A stretch of 8,150 nt of DNA from Gemmatimonadota bacterium (GTDB lineage Bacteria; Gemmatimonadota; Gemmatimonadetes; Longimicrobiales; Gaopeijiaceae), in assembly GCA_003567615.1 (NCBI GenBank), contig PWZC01000415.1, forward strand, positions 1 to 8,150, in the 5' to 3' direction. Under the pieces are notes generated by a model. That model saw only the letters and a list, made by a program, of their open reading frames with translations. It searched no databases and had not been told where the DNA came from. A program made the translations under genes and the position numbers. Below are positions 1 through 7,023 of this stretch, piece by piece; the first letter of the stretch is position 1, and the number at the start of each line of letters is the position of its first letter.

Positions 1-1132
1 CAATCAACAGATGTCGACCCCCGAAATCAATCTCGGTCCGACCAGGACGGGCAGGAGGCTCCCGGAGAATGGGGACACGCCCCCCGGGACCGGGAACACC
101 CGGGCCGGTCCGCCTGGATCCACTCCACGAAAGACGAAGAAGGTCGAAGTCCCGTTCGAGCTGAAGGGTTGGGGTCAGGTGCAGGACCCTTCCGCTGCGG
201 CCCGTCCTGATAAACTCCAGGGCGGCGGCGGTTCCTGCCTCGTCCAGGGGCGGCCCCGCCTCGCGCGCCAGGGCGCGCAGAGCCTCTCCCTGAACGGTTC
301 CGGGAAGGTCCAGGAAGGTTTCGCGTTCGAAGGTACAGAACCCGTCTCCCCGGTCCACACGGAGGCGCTGCAGCACGGGAGCCAGGAGCGCATCCAGGGC
401 CCGCCCGGTTCGTCGGGCGTTACGGGACAGGCGCAGGATCGCCTCCCGGGCCCCGGGATGGATGTCGGTGATGCGGGGCAGGAGTTCCTGGCGAATCCGA
501 TTTCGGGCAATGCCCAGATCCTCATTGGACGGGTCCAGACGTCCCGGCACCCGGTGCCGTCGCGCGTAGGCCACGAGTTCAGCTCGCGATTCGTCCAGGA
601 GAGGGCGCGCCACTCCCGGCTCCCGCCGAGCGGGGATCCCGGCGAGCCCCCGCACCCCCGTGCCCCGGAGGACCCGGAAGAGCACCGTCTCCATCTGGTC
701 CTCGGCGTGGTGGGCCGTGAGCACCATGGCGGCCTCCTCCTCGGCCCGGACTCGCTCGAGGAAGGCGTACCGGAGGCGGCGGGCTTCGGTCTCATTCCGG
801 ACCGGGCGCTCTGCCTCTCCCATTCGCACGGGTACCCGCCACGCTCCCGCGACCCCGCCTACCCACTGGGCATCGGCCCCACTGTCTCGCCGCATGCGGT
901 GGTCGAAGTGTGCCGCAACCACACGGAGGCCGAGGCGCGCCAGCGGGAAGCGGAGGAGGTGGAGGAGGACGCACGAGTCCATCCCCCCCGACAGCGCCAC
1001 CACCACCGTCGACCCGGAAGGCGGCCCCCCCCACCTCGACCACGCCTCACGCACCCGTCCCGGAAGGTCATGGGCCTCGTCCCGACCGCGGATTCCCGGG
1101 TCCGCCGCCGACCGCCCCGTCACCCCACCCAT
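1..1132 (-). CDS. tilS: tRNA(Ile)-lysidine synthetase TilS (partial, 3' end beyond left edge)
   Basis: TilS is a cytoplasmic N-type PP-loop ATPase. It joins lysine to C34 of tRNA-Ile2 (anticodon CAU), so that this tRNA reads AUA and is charged with Ile. From the ATG at 1132, 377 codons are open to the left edge with no stop. The ATP loop SGGMDS is at residues 48-53, followed by AHFDHRMR at 74-81, NETEARRLRYAFL at 113-125 and AHHAEDQMETVLFRVLRG at 140-157. RPLLDESR (176-183) and DPSNEDLGIARNRIR (200-214) complete the catalytic domain. Beyond about residue 245 the sequence is the less conserved substrate-binding region. The start is uncertain. The ATG at 1132 lies 14 bp after the upstream phosphodiesterase gene, but an in-frame GTG at 1150 overlaps that gene's stop as GTGA, and a GTG at 1135 is also possible. 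No strong ribosome binding site separates them. The gene is probably cotranscribed with its two upstream neighbours. Family assignment is firm. Confidence 0.93.
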   Translation of the reverse strand, partial: MGGVTGRSAADPGIRGRDEAHDLPGRVREAWSRWGGPPSGSTVVVALSGGMDSCVLLHLLRFPLARLGLRVVAAHFDHRMRRDSGADAQWVGGVAGAWRVPVRMGEAERPVRNETEARRLRYAFLERVRAEEEAAMVLTAHHAEDQMETVLFRVLRGTGVRGLAGIPARREPGVARPLLDESRAELVAYARRHRVPGRLDPSNEDLGIARNRIRQELLPRITDIHPGAREAILRLSRNARRTGRALDALLAPVLQRLRVDRGDGFCTFERETFLDLPGTVQGEALRALAREAGPPLDEAGTAAALEFIRTGRSGRVLHLTPTLQLERDFDLLRLSWSGSRRTGPGVPGPGGRVPILREPPARPGRTEIDFGGRHLLI

Positions 1133-1146
1133 CACGACCCCGCCCG

Positions 1147-1971
1147 TCACGCCCGCAACCCCGGGGGAAGGGGGCGTCCGGTGCGCTGATGGAGGACCTG
1201 CGCCAGGAGGTCCGGCCGGTCCGTCTGGATCCCGTCGACACCCCAGTCCAGCAGCTCCTCCATGCGCACCGGATCATCCACCGTCCAGACGTGGACGGGA
1301 AGGTTGCGGCGGTGGGCCTCGCCAATGAGTTCAGGCGTGGTCACCTGACGCCCTTCCCAGCGATAGGGAATCTGGAGGGCGTCGGTGGCGGGGGTATAGG
1401 GCCCTCCCCCGGGGAGCCTGTGGGAGAGGAAGAAGGATCGGATCTGCCGCCGGGTGGCTGAAACAGGTCCACCATAGCCCAGGGCATCGGCACGCCCATT
1501 CTCCTCGGCCGACGCCAGCAGCACCCGGTCCTCTTCCCCCCGCTCCCGGAGGAGCTGCACCAGTCGGGGCTGGGCCTCGGGATCCTTGGCGTCCACGTTC
1601 AGTCGCGTGGTGGGAAAGCGATCCAGGACTTCGGCGAAGACGGGGATCCGGACCCCCCGGCCCCGGAAGGAGGTCCGTCCCTCCGGATCCACGAAGCGAG
1701 CCCCGGCATCCAGGGCTCGCAGTTCGGCCAGGGTGTGGTCCCGAACCGCACCGGATCCATCCGTGGTACGATTGACCGTGGCGTCGTGAATCACCATCAG
1801 AGCTCCGTCCCGGCTCAGACGCACATCCATCTCGAGGACATCGGCTCCCCACGTCCCCACCGCCGCCTGGAACGCCTCCACGGTGTTCTCGGGAGCCAGC
1901 GCCGACCCTCCCCGGTGCGCAAACAGGAGGGGGGCCCCCGCCATGTAGGGATGGCCCGGGCGAATCTTCAT
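1147..1971 (-). CDS. Glycerophosphodiester phosphodiesterase (GDPD family)
   Basis: This 274-residue protein has a single GDPD TIM-barrel domain of usual bacterial length. The family hydrolyses glycerophosphodiesters, from phospholipid turnover, to glycerol 3-phosphate and an alcohol. The entry motif AHRGGSALAPENT is at residues 18-30 (His19, Arg20, Glu28). The metal-site motif EMDVRLSRDG is at 47-56 and the catalytic IHDATVNRTTDG at 61-72. NVDAKD (125-130) stands where many relatives have an IEIK-like strand. VHVWTVDDP (226-234) and GVDGIQTDRP (244-253) are typical closing motifs. There is no signal peptide, so a cytoplasmic enzyme is likely. The ATG at 1971 overlaps the stop of the upstream gene as ATGA and has no clear ribosome binding site, which suggests translational coupling. 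A second Met, at residue 10 (1944), could also start and would keep the HRG motif. tilS follows closely. The exact substrate cannot be told from sequence. Confidence 0.93.
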   Translation of the reverse strand: MKIRPGHPYMAGAPLLFAHRGGSALAPENTVEAFQAAVGTWGADVLEMDVRLSRDGALMVIHDATVNRTTDGSGAVRDHTLAELRALDAGARFVDPEGRTSFRGRGVRIPVFAEVLDRFPTTRLNVDAKDPEAQPRLVQLLRERGEEDRVLLASAEENGRADALGYGGPVSATRRQIRSFFLSHRLPGGGPYTPATDALQIPYRWEGRQVTTPELIGEAHRRNLPVHVWTVDDPVRMEELLDWGVDGIQTDRPDLLAQVLHQRTGRPLPPGLRA

Positions 1972-2510
1972 CCGTCGTCCGACGCGGACTCCTGGTCCGT
2001 CATCATCTCGGAGGGCCCGAGCGGCCCCACGTCCTCGGGAGACACCCCGTGGTAGACCATGAGCACCTGATCCAGCAGCTCGGACGTCATCCGCAGGGCA
2101 TCGGGATCCGCCTTGGTGCCATCCCCGGACCGACCCTGCAAGGTGAGGACCCGCTCGGCCAGGAAAGCCAGAAACTCCTCCACCACCTGAGGACGGGGCG
2201 CCGGCCCCACCGGCGAGTCGCTGGGGACCTCCGTGAGAAGGAGTCCCCTGGTGTAGGCCAGAACGCCGGGAAAGGTCAACTCCGTCAGGGGGCCGCCCTC
2301 CAACTCCTCCTCGCCGGTCACATTCTCCCACTCCAGGTCATTCCAGTAGAGATCCTGCGCCTCGCCCAGGAGGTATTGCCGCCGCTCCTCGGGAAGGGGC
2401 GAACCGTCCGCTTCCGGCTGACGCAAGGGACGGCCGGTCATCTGTTGCAGTGACTTGCGACGGGCCTGGAGAAGTTCGTCCGGGGTGGATGGCTGGGCAC
2501 TCTGTTCCAT
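1968..2510 (-). CDS. Hypothetical protein of 180 residues, coupled to the GDPD gene
   Basis: I do not recognise this family. The protein starts at an ATG at 2510. It is hydrophilic, with no signal peptide, no membrane segment and no cysteine pattern. The N-terminal part is helical and charged (ELLQARRKSLQQMTGRP, residues about 12-28). The middle is strongly acidic and aromatic (YWNDLEWENVTGEEELEGG, about 55-73). A leucine-rich helical stretch follows (VEEFLAFLAERVLTLQ), and the tail ends in acidic and small residues (SASDDG). It is judged a real gene for three reasons: its frame stays open through 543 bases, its stop overlaps the phosphodiesterase ATG as ATGA, and no better frame covers the interval. 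There is no good Shine-Dalgarno before the ATG, so the true start could differ; Met24 is an alternative. The acidic, soluble character suggests a cytoplasmic protein. Any functional link to the phosphodiesterase is inference from the overlap only. Confidence 0.75.
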   Translation of the reverse strand: MEQSAQPSTPDELLQARRKSLQQMTGRPLRQPEADGSPLPEERRQYLLGEAQDLYWNDLEWENVTGEEELEGGPLTELTFPGVLAYTRGLLLTEVPSDSPVGPAPRPQVVEEFLAFLAERVLTLQGRSGDGTKADPDALRMTSELLDQVLMVYHGVSPEDVGPLGPSEMMTDQESASDDG

Positions 2511-2647
2511 GAGGATACGGGCGTCCGGGGATGCGAGGATCCAGGTAGGCTTAAGGTACCGGCCGGAATCGTCGAACGTCCCGGACGGTGCGAATCAGAA
2601 GGGAGAAGATACCCCGCCGTGGGCCGGGGGCAAGGAAGCGCGGAACG
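2511..2647. other. Intergenic region, 137 bp
   Basis: This is the longest gap without a gene in the window. It lies between the stop of the matrixin-like gene and the start of the 180-residue protein gene. It holds one weak promoter-like pair and a short GC hairpin that overlap each other, described as a separate entry. Otherwise I see no RNA gene, repeat or operator in it. Confidence 0.6.
2606..2633 (-). promoter_or_regulatory. Weak sigma70-like promoter candidate, or a weak terminator
   Basis: On the minus strand TTGCCC (2633-2628) and TATCTT (2611-2606) are 16 bp apart, each matching 4 of 6 consensus bases. They would give an untranslated leader of roughly 90 bases for the 180-residue protein gene. 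The same stretch can fold as a 5-bp GC stem, CCCCG/CGGGG, with an 8-base loop. That stem is followed by the pyrimidine-rich TATCTTCTCCCTTCT, so it could instead be a weak terminator of the matrixin-like gene. Both readings are inference and the sequence does not decide between them. Confidence 0.2.
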
Positions 2648-3406
2648 TCAGCCTTCACCGCAGACCCTTCGCAGGGCCTCGATATCGGCTGCGGTGGGAA
2701 ACTCCGACGGCTCCCGTCCGTCGAGACGGGTCCCACGGTTCATGAGGGCGCCGGTGGCGTCGGAGTCCGGAAGCCCCAGGGCATGACCGAACTCCCGGGC
2801 CAGGGCGAGCACGAGGTGTTCCGGATCCCCCCCACGGTCGACCTCGACGGCGCGCTCAACCGAGATCACCCGACCACTCCGGGACCGGATCTGCTCCAGG
2901 AACCGAACCACCGGTTCGGCGGATTCCGCATCGACCCCCGCTCCCGCCACCTCTCCCACGCTTCCCGTACCGACGGGGAACCGGACGGGGAGGCCCTCCG
3001 TGGCATGGGCCTGGAAGAGGGATCGTCCTACCGCCGACTCCCAGATTCCGGCTGCCGCACGAACCACGTCCCGGAGCGCATCCGTCCCCTCCACGCTGTC
3101 GGCGTCCCCCCCCTCGACCCTCCACCGCAACGGCACATTGCAGGGGATGGCCGAGGCGTCGCTGATCCGGAGTTGCTCCTCTGGACCCGGGCCGTCCGAG
3201 GGAGCGGGTCGTGCCCGGTCGGAGCCGGCGTAATAGAACCATCCCCCCATTCCTGCCAGAAACAGGATGGGAAGGATCCATGACAGGGAGCCCGGCGCCG
3301 AGCGGTCGGGATCGGGAGAGGGACGGGACGCGGGCACGGCCGGCTTCCTCCGGGAATGGGGAACCTGACGTCGGCCGGCGCCGAGCCCACCGGTTCCCTC
3401 TTGCAC
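2648..3406 (-). CDS. Membrane-anchored matrixin-like protein with degenerate zinc motif
   Basis: This 252-residue protein has a basic, Pro-rich N-terminal tail (about 1-40) and one hydrophobic segment (about 41-60, LSWILPILFLAGMGGWFYYAG without its last residue). The remaining domain is probably extracytoplasmic. CNVPLRWRV (89-97) and the later AAGIWESAVGRSLF (118-131) resemble the start of matrixin-type metalloprotease domains. REFGHALGLPDS (204-215) aligns with HExxHxxGxxH/D, and ALMNRG (220-225) fits the metzincin Met-turn. The first metal-binding His is Arg204 (codon CGG), while Glu205 and His208 are kept and the third ligand position is Asp214. Zinc binding and proteolysis are therefore doubtful. 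Cys89 and Cys248 are the only cysteines I see and could form a disulfide outside the cytoplasm. The GTG at 3406 is chosen because GGAGGG stands 6 bases upstream. That site lies inside a strong hairpin. Substrate and role are unknown. The family call is moderate. Confidence 0.78.
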   Translation of the reverse strand: MQEGTGGLGAGRRQVPHSRRKPAVPASRPSPDPDRSAPGSLSWILPILFLAGMGGWFYYAGSDRARPAPSDGPGPEEQLRISDASAIPCNVPLRWRVEGGDADSVEGTDALRDVVRAAAGIWESAVGRSLFQAHATEGLPVRFPVGTGSVGEVAGAGVDAESAEPVVRFLEQIRSRSGRVISVERAVEVDRGGDPEHLVLALAREFGHALGLPDSDATGALMNRGTRLDGREPSEFPTAADIEALRRVCGEG

Positions 3407-3410
3407 GAAC

Positions 3411-3438
3411 GGCCCTCCGGACAGGGATCCGGAGGGCC
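3411..3438 (-). terminator. Perfect 11-bp hairpin downstream of tRNA-Met
   Basis: GGCCCTCCGGA (3411-3421) and TCCGGAGGGCC (3428-3438) are perfectly complementary, with a 6-base loop. On the minus strand the hairpin begins 20 bases after the tRNA 3' end, the usual place for a terminator or processing stop. It is followed by GTTCGTGC rather than a U tract, so it is not a classical intrinsic terminator. Its 3' arm carries GGAGGG, the only plausible ribosome binding site for the GTG at 3406. It could therefore also restrain translation of that gene. The structure is seen directly; the function is inferred. Confidence 0.55.
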
Positions 3439-3458
3439 GACGATCTGCGTACTTCCAG

Positions 3459-3532
3459 TGCCGGAGGAGGGACTCGAACCCCCGACTCGCGGATTATGAT
3501 TCCGCTGCTCTAACCAACTGAGCTACTCCGGC
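3459..3532 (-). tRNA. tRNA-Met (CAT), elongator type
   Basis: A complete 74-base cloverleaf is present. The acceptor stem GCCGGAG/CTCCGGC is perfect, with discriminator A73. The D arm is GCTC/GAGC with loop AGTTGGTTA. The anticodon stem GCGGA/TCCGC holds the loop ATCATAA, giving anticodon CAT. The variable loop is GAGTC, and the T arm GGGGG/CCCTC carries TTCGAGT with one G-U pair. The CCA end is not encoded: CTG follows A73. A paired position 1-72 (G-C) argues against an initiator tRNA. A CAT anticodon can also belong to tRNA-Ile2, the substrate of TilS, but the arm sequences look more like elongator Met. The gene begins 17 bp after the ftsB stop, so it is probably transcribed with eno and ftsB and then processed out. 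Confidence 0.93.
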
Positions 3533-3549
3533 AAACCGAGCATGAAAGG

Positions 3550-3861
3550 CTACTCCTGCCCCCCCTCGTTGTCAAGGTGGTCCCACCCCTCCGTGGGCCC
3601 GGCGAAGCGGTACACCACCTCCCCGTCCCGGATGAGGCCGAAGCGCTCCCGCGCCAGAGTCTCCAGCGTCCCGTCATGGCTCTCCAGGGAGTCGGTCCGG
3701 GCCCGGAGCGAATCGTTCAGCGCGCGGGCCCGGGCCAACTCGCGCACCGCCTCTTCCCGCTCCGTGGCCACGGCCGACACATCCGCTTGGATGTACTCCC
3801 CTCCGAAGAGGGCGTAGTAGCCGGCCAGGGCCAGGACCAGGGGGAGGAGGACGCGACGCAT
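3550..3861 (-). CDS. ftsB: FtsB/DivIC family septum-formation protein
   Basis: This 103-residue bitopic protein has the FtsB/DivIC layout. A hydrophobic segment at about residues 4-20 follows Met-Arg-Arg. It leads to a charged helical stretch at about 31-62 with heptad-like Leu/Ala spacing, consistent with a coiled coil. The family's C-terminal motif follows at about 66-86 (LETLARERFGLIRDGEVVY). In known bacteria this protein joins FtsL and FtsQ/DivIB in the divisome and helps trigger septal peptidoglycan synthesis. The last 17 residues are polar and variable. Length matches the family. The ATG at 3861 lies 24 bp after the enolase stop, with no strong Shine-Dalgarno, so coupling or readthrough translation from eno may matter. 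eno beside ftsB is a common order in bacteria and supports the call. The family is also called septum formation initiator, and the FtsB versus DivIC name is by convention. Confidence 0.87.
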   Translation of the reverse strand: MRRVLLPLVLALAGYYALFGGEYIQADVSAVATEREEAVRELARARALNDSLRARTDSLESHDGTLETLARERFGLIRDGEVVYRFAGPTEGWDHLDNEGGQE

Positions 3862-3885
3862 GGGATTCGGCTCGGCGTTCCGGAC

Positions 3886-5172
<1,287 letters not shown>

Positions 5173-5174
5173 CT

Positions 5175-5180
5175 CCTCCT
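5175..5180 (-). promoter_or_regulatory. Ribosome binding site of eno
   Basis: A perfect AGGAGG on the minus strand precedes the tandem starts ATG (5172) and GTG (5169). Spacing is 2 and 5 bases, so the GTG is in the better position. This site rules out the longer upstream starts in the same open frame. Confidence 0.7.
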
Positions 5181-5191
5181 CACGTCTGTAT

Positions 5192-5237
5192 GTCGGAGGA
5201 CGAGGCTGTCCCCGTCCCATTGAAATCGTCGTCCGAC
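5192..5237 (-). repeat. Imperfect inverted repeat between plsC and eno
   Basis: GTCGGAGGACGA (5192-5203) and TCGTCGTCCGAC (5226-5237) pair at 11 of 12 positions across a 22-base loop. It fills most of the 76-bp plsC-eno gap and ends 11 bases before the eno Shine-Dalgarno. It could be a weak terminator of the upstream block, a leader structure for eno, or a protein-binding dyad. No U tract follows. The repeat is seen; the function is unknown. Confidence 0.4.
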
Positions 5238-5248
5238 GCCGAAGGGTG

Positions 5249-5983
5249 TCACCTTCCGGCCGCCAGGGCGTCGGGGTCCTCCATGAGCTCGGCAACGGCG
5301 GTCCGAGCCTGCTCCAGCAGCCGCCCTCGGTCCCCATGCGTCATCCCCGCCGTGGGTATCGGCTCCCCGACCCGGATCCTGATGCGCCCGGGTCGGATCC
5401 GGAACGAGCCCTTGGGCATGACGGCCCGGCTGCCGGAAATGCCCAGTGGGACCACGGGTACATCGGTCTGCAGTGCCAGGACGAAGGCGCCCTTCTTGAA
5501 ATCCTGGAGCCGCCCGTCGGGAGAGCGGGTCCCCTCGGGAAAGAAGATCACCGCCAGGGACTCGTCGCGAATCCGGGCGGCAGCCCGCTCCAGCGAGGCG
5601 ATGGCCTCTCCCCGGTTGGAGCGATTCACCGAGACATGCCCGCACGCCTGCCATGCACGTCCGAAGATGGGAATCCGGGCCAACTCCTCCTTGGCCACGA
5701 AGCGGAGGTTCGCCGGGATATCGGCGAGGATGGCGAACACGTCGAACCACGACTGGTGATTTGCCACCATGACCATGGGTCGATCCCAGTCCACCCGCTC
5801 GAGCCCTTCCACCTCCACGGACCCTCCGGACCACCGGATCAGGAGACGGGCCCAGAGCCTCGGGAAGTCCCGACAATGACAGCCCAGCTTGGAGCTACCC
5901 AGGATCGAGCTGAGCACCACCCGCCCAGCCAGGTAGAAGGTGAGTGCCAGTGCGGCCGGATAGAACCAGAGACCTCGGATCAA
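5249..5983 (-). CDS. plsC: 1-acyl-sn-glycerol-3-phosphate acyltransferase (PlsC family)
   Basis: The enzyme transfers an acyl chain to lysophosphatidic acid to give phosphatidic acid, the precursor of membrane phospholipids. The 244-residue product has a hydrophobic N-terminal segment (about 4-29), fitting a membrane-bound enzyme with its active site at the cytoplasmic face. Acyltransferase motif I is NHQSWFD (75-81, His76 and Asp81). Motif II is GHVSVNR (115-121), motif III FFPEGTRS (147-154) and motif IV VVPLGISGS (177-185). The start is chosen at the TTG at 5983 because AGGAGG (5991-5996) stands 7 bases upstream and the codon overlaps the thiL stop as TTGA, a typical coupled junction. A longer frame from a GTG at 6019 would add 12 residues and overlap thiL by 40 bases, with a poor ribosome site. 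Related acyltransferases act on other lysolipids, so the exact acceptor is inferred. Confidence 0.92.
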   Translation of the reverse strand: MIRGLWFYPAALALTFYLAGRVVLSSILGSSKLGCHCRDFPRLWARLLIRWSGGSVEVEGLERVDWDRPMVMVANHQSWFDVFAILADIPANLRFVAKEELARIPIFGRAWQACGHVSVNRSNRGEAIASLERAAARIRDESLAVIFFPEGTRSPDGRLQDFKKGAFVLALQTDVPVVPLGISGSRAVMPKGSFRIRPGRIRIRVGEPIPTAGMTHGDRGRLLEQARTAVAELMEDPDALAAGR

Positions 5984-6972
5984 CGCTTCTCCTCCTCCCT
6001 TCCACGGAAGTGGTCCCACCCCCCTCGCGTAAGGGGAACGGGCTCGTCGTTTCCGGGCTCCAGCAGCGCCACGCCGCTACCGTCCCGGAGACTGCCGACC
6101 CGGGTCAGCAGGAGTCCGAACCGTCGGCGGAATGCGTCGGCCCGTCCGTCCGTCTCGGCCCCGGGCGGAAGCGCCACCAGGAGCTCGAAGTCATCGCCCC
6201 CGTGAAGCGCCTCCTCCAAGCTAACCTCAGGGTGGGGTTCGAGGGGAAGGGCGGAAGCCTCGAGGACCACCCCCACCCCAGACGCGGCGGCCAGGTGACC
6301 GGCATCCCCGGCCAGGCCGTCCGACAGGTCGAGGCCCGCCCGGGCGTGGGCATGCTCCACCAGCCAGATGGCCTCACTGAGGCGCGGTTCAGGATGGGCA
6401 TAGCGGAGGCGGAGGGGGGCCGGAACGGGACGCCCGTCCTCCCAGAGCCGGACGGCGCCGGACGCCCCGCCGAGACGTCCGGTAACCCACAGTTCGTCTC
6501 CCGGACGCCCTCCGGAGCGGAGAAGTGGACGGTGCGTTCGTCCAACGGCCACCACATCCACCACGAGGCCTGAAGGGCTCCGGGTCAGGTCCCCGCCCAG
6601 GAGCCGGCCACCAAGCTCCTCCACCCGGTCCCGGATCCCGGCCATGAAGGAGGCCCCCCGGGGAGCCCAGACCTCCCCCTCCGGCACCGCCACCGAGGCC
6701 AGGACCCCCAGGAGTCCGGCTCCCATGGCGGCCAGATCGCTGACGGCGGCACCCACGGCCCGGGCGCCGGCCTCGTGCGGGTCCAACCAATCCAAGCGGA
6801 AGTGGACGCCCTCCACGGCCAGGTCGGTGGAGATCACGAGGTCGGGGTCCAGCACCGTCGCATCGTCTCCCGGTGGAACCCGCACGCCGCCTCCCCCGAT
6901 CCGGGCGCCCTTCAGCACCTCCCGGATCCGGTCGAACTCCCGCCCGGGCCCCAGCGGTGTCAGTCCCTCCAT
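5980..6972 (-). CDS. thiL: Thiamine-monophosphate kinase ThiL
   Basis: ThiL phosphorylates thiamine monophosphate with ATP to give thiamine diphosphate, the active cofactor, in the cytoplasm. The 330-residue length is normal for the family. The AIR-synthase-related N-terminal domain has REFDRIREVL (11-20), the Mg-binding GDDAT (35-39), STDLAVEGVHF (48-58) and VSDLAAMGA (77-85). GGDLTRSP (126-133) matches the usual GGDTTRSP with one change. The C-terminal domain has DLSDGLAGD (215-223), GGDDFELLVALPP (258-270) and GGWDHF (317-322). The ATG at 6972 is 51 bp after the nnr stop and lacks a good Shine-Dalgarno directly upstream. AGGAGG at 7009-7014 is 36 bases away and better placed for a short overlapping frame (see findings). 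The plsC start overlaps the thiL stop. No other thiamine gene is in view, which is common for thiL. Product assignment is firm. Confidence 0.96.
   Translation of the reverse strand: MEGLTPLGPGREFDRIREVLKGARIGGGGVRVPPGDDATVLDPDLVISTDLAVEGVHFRLDWLDPHEAGARAVGAAVSDLAAMGAGLLGVLASVAVPEGEVWAPRGASFMAGIRDRVEELGGRLLGGDLTRSPSGLVVDVVAVGRTHRPLLRSGGRPGDELWVTGRLGGASGAVRLWEDGRPVPAPLRLRYAHPEPRLSEAIWLVEHAHARAGLDLSDGLAGDAGHLAAASGVGVVLEASALPLEPHPEVSLEEALHGGDDFELLVALPPGAETDGRADAFRRRFGLLLTRVGSLRDGSGVALLEPGNDEPVPLTRGGWDHFRGREEEKR
5991..5996 (-). promoter_or_regulatory. Ribosome binding site of plsC, inside the thiL 3' end
   Basis: AGGAGG on the minus strand sits 7 bases before the TTG at 5983, within the Glu-rich last codons of thiL. 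It decides the plsC start in favour of TTG over the GTG at 6019 and indicates translational coupling. Confidence 0.65.
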
Positions 6973-7023
6973 GAACGGCTCAGCGGCAATGGGTACACAG
7001 GCTCGTGTCCTCCTGGGTCGGTC

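Noticed and set aside
175..795. Minus-strand open frame of 206 codons in another phase within tilS
   Set aside because: Out of phase with the TilS frame, which is continuous here; the translation has no recognisable features.
11..1189. Plus-strand open frame of 392 codons over tilS
   Set aside because: The minus strand encodes TilS through this region with the PP-loop and all later motifs; the plus translation is Pro/Arg/Gly-rich noise.
1972..2331. Upstream extension of the GDPD frame to a start at 2331
   Set aside because: The extra 120 residues overlap the 180-residue gene in another phase and are Gly/Arg-rich; the ATG at 1971 with ATGA overlap is the natural start.
2524..2588. Partial inverted repeat GTCCGGGGA with TCCCGGAC in the 137-bp gap
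   Set aside because: Bulged, with a loop of about 45 bases; expected by chance at this GC content.
5173..5337. N-terminal extension of enolase to a start at 5337
   Set aside because: It overlaps the plsC 3' end, adds non-homologous residues, and the ribosome site at 5175-5180 marks the true start.
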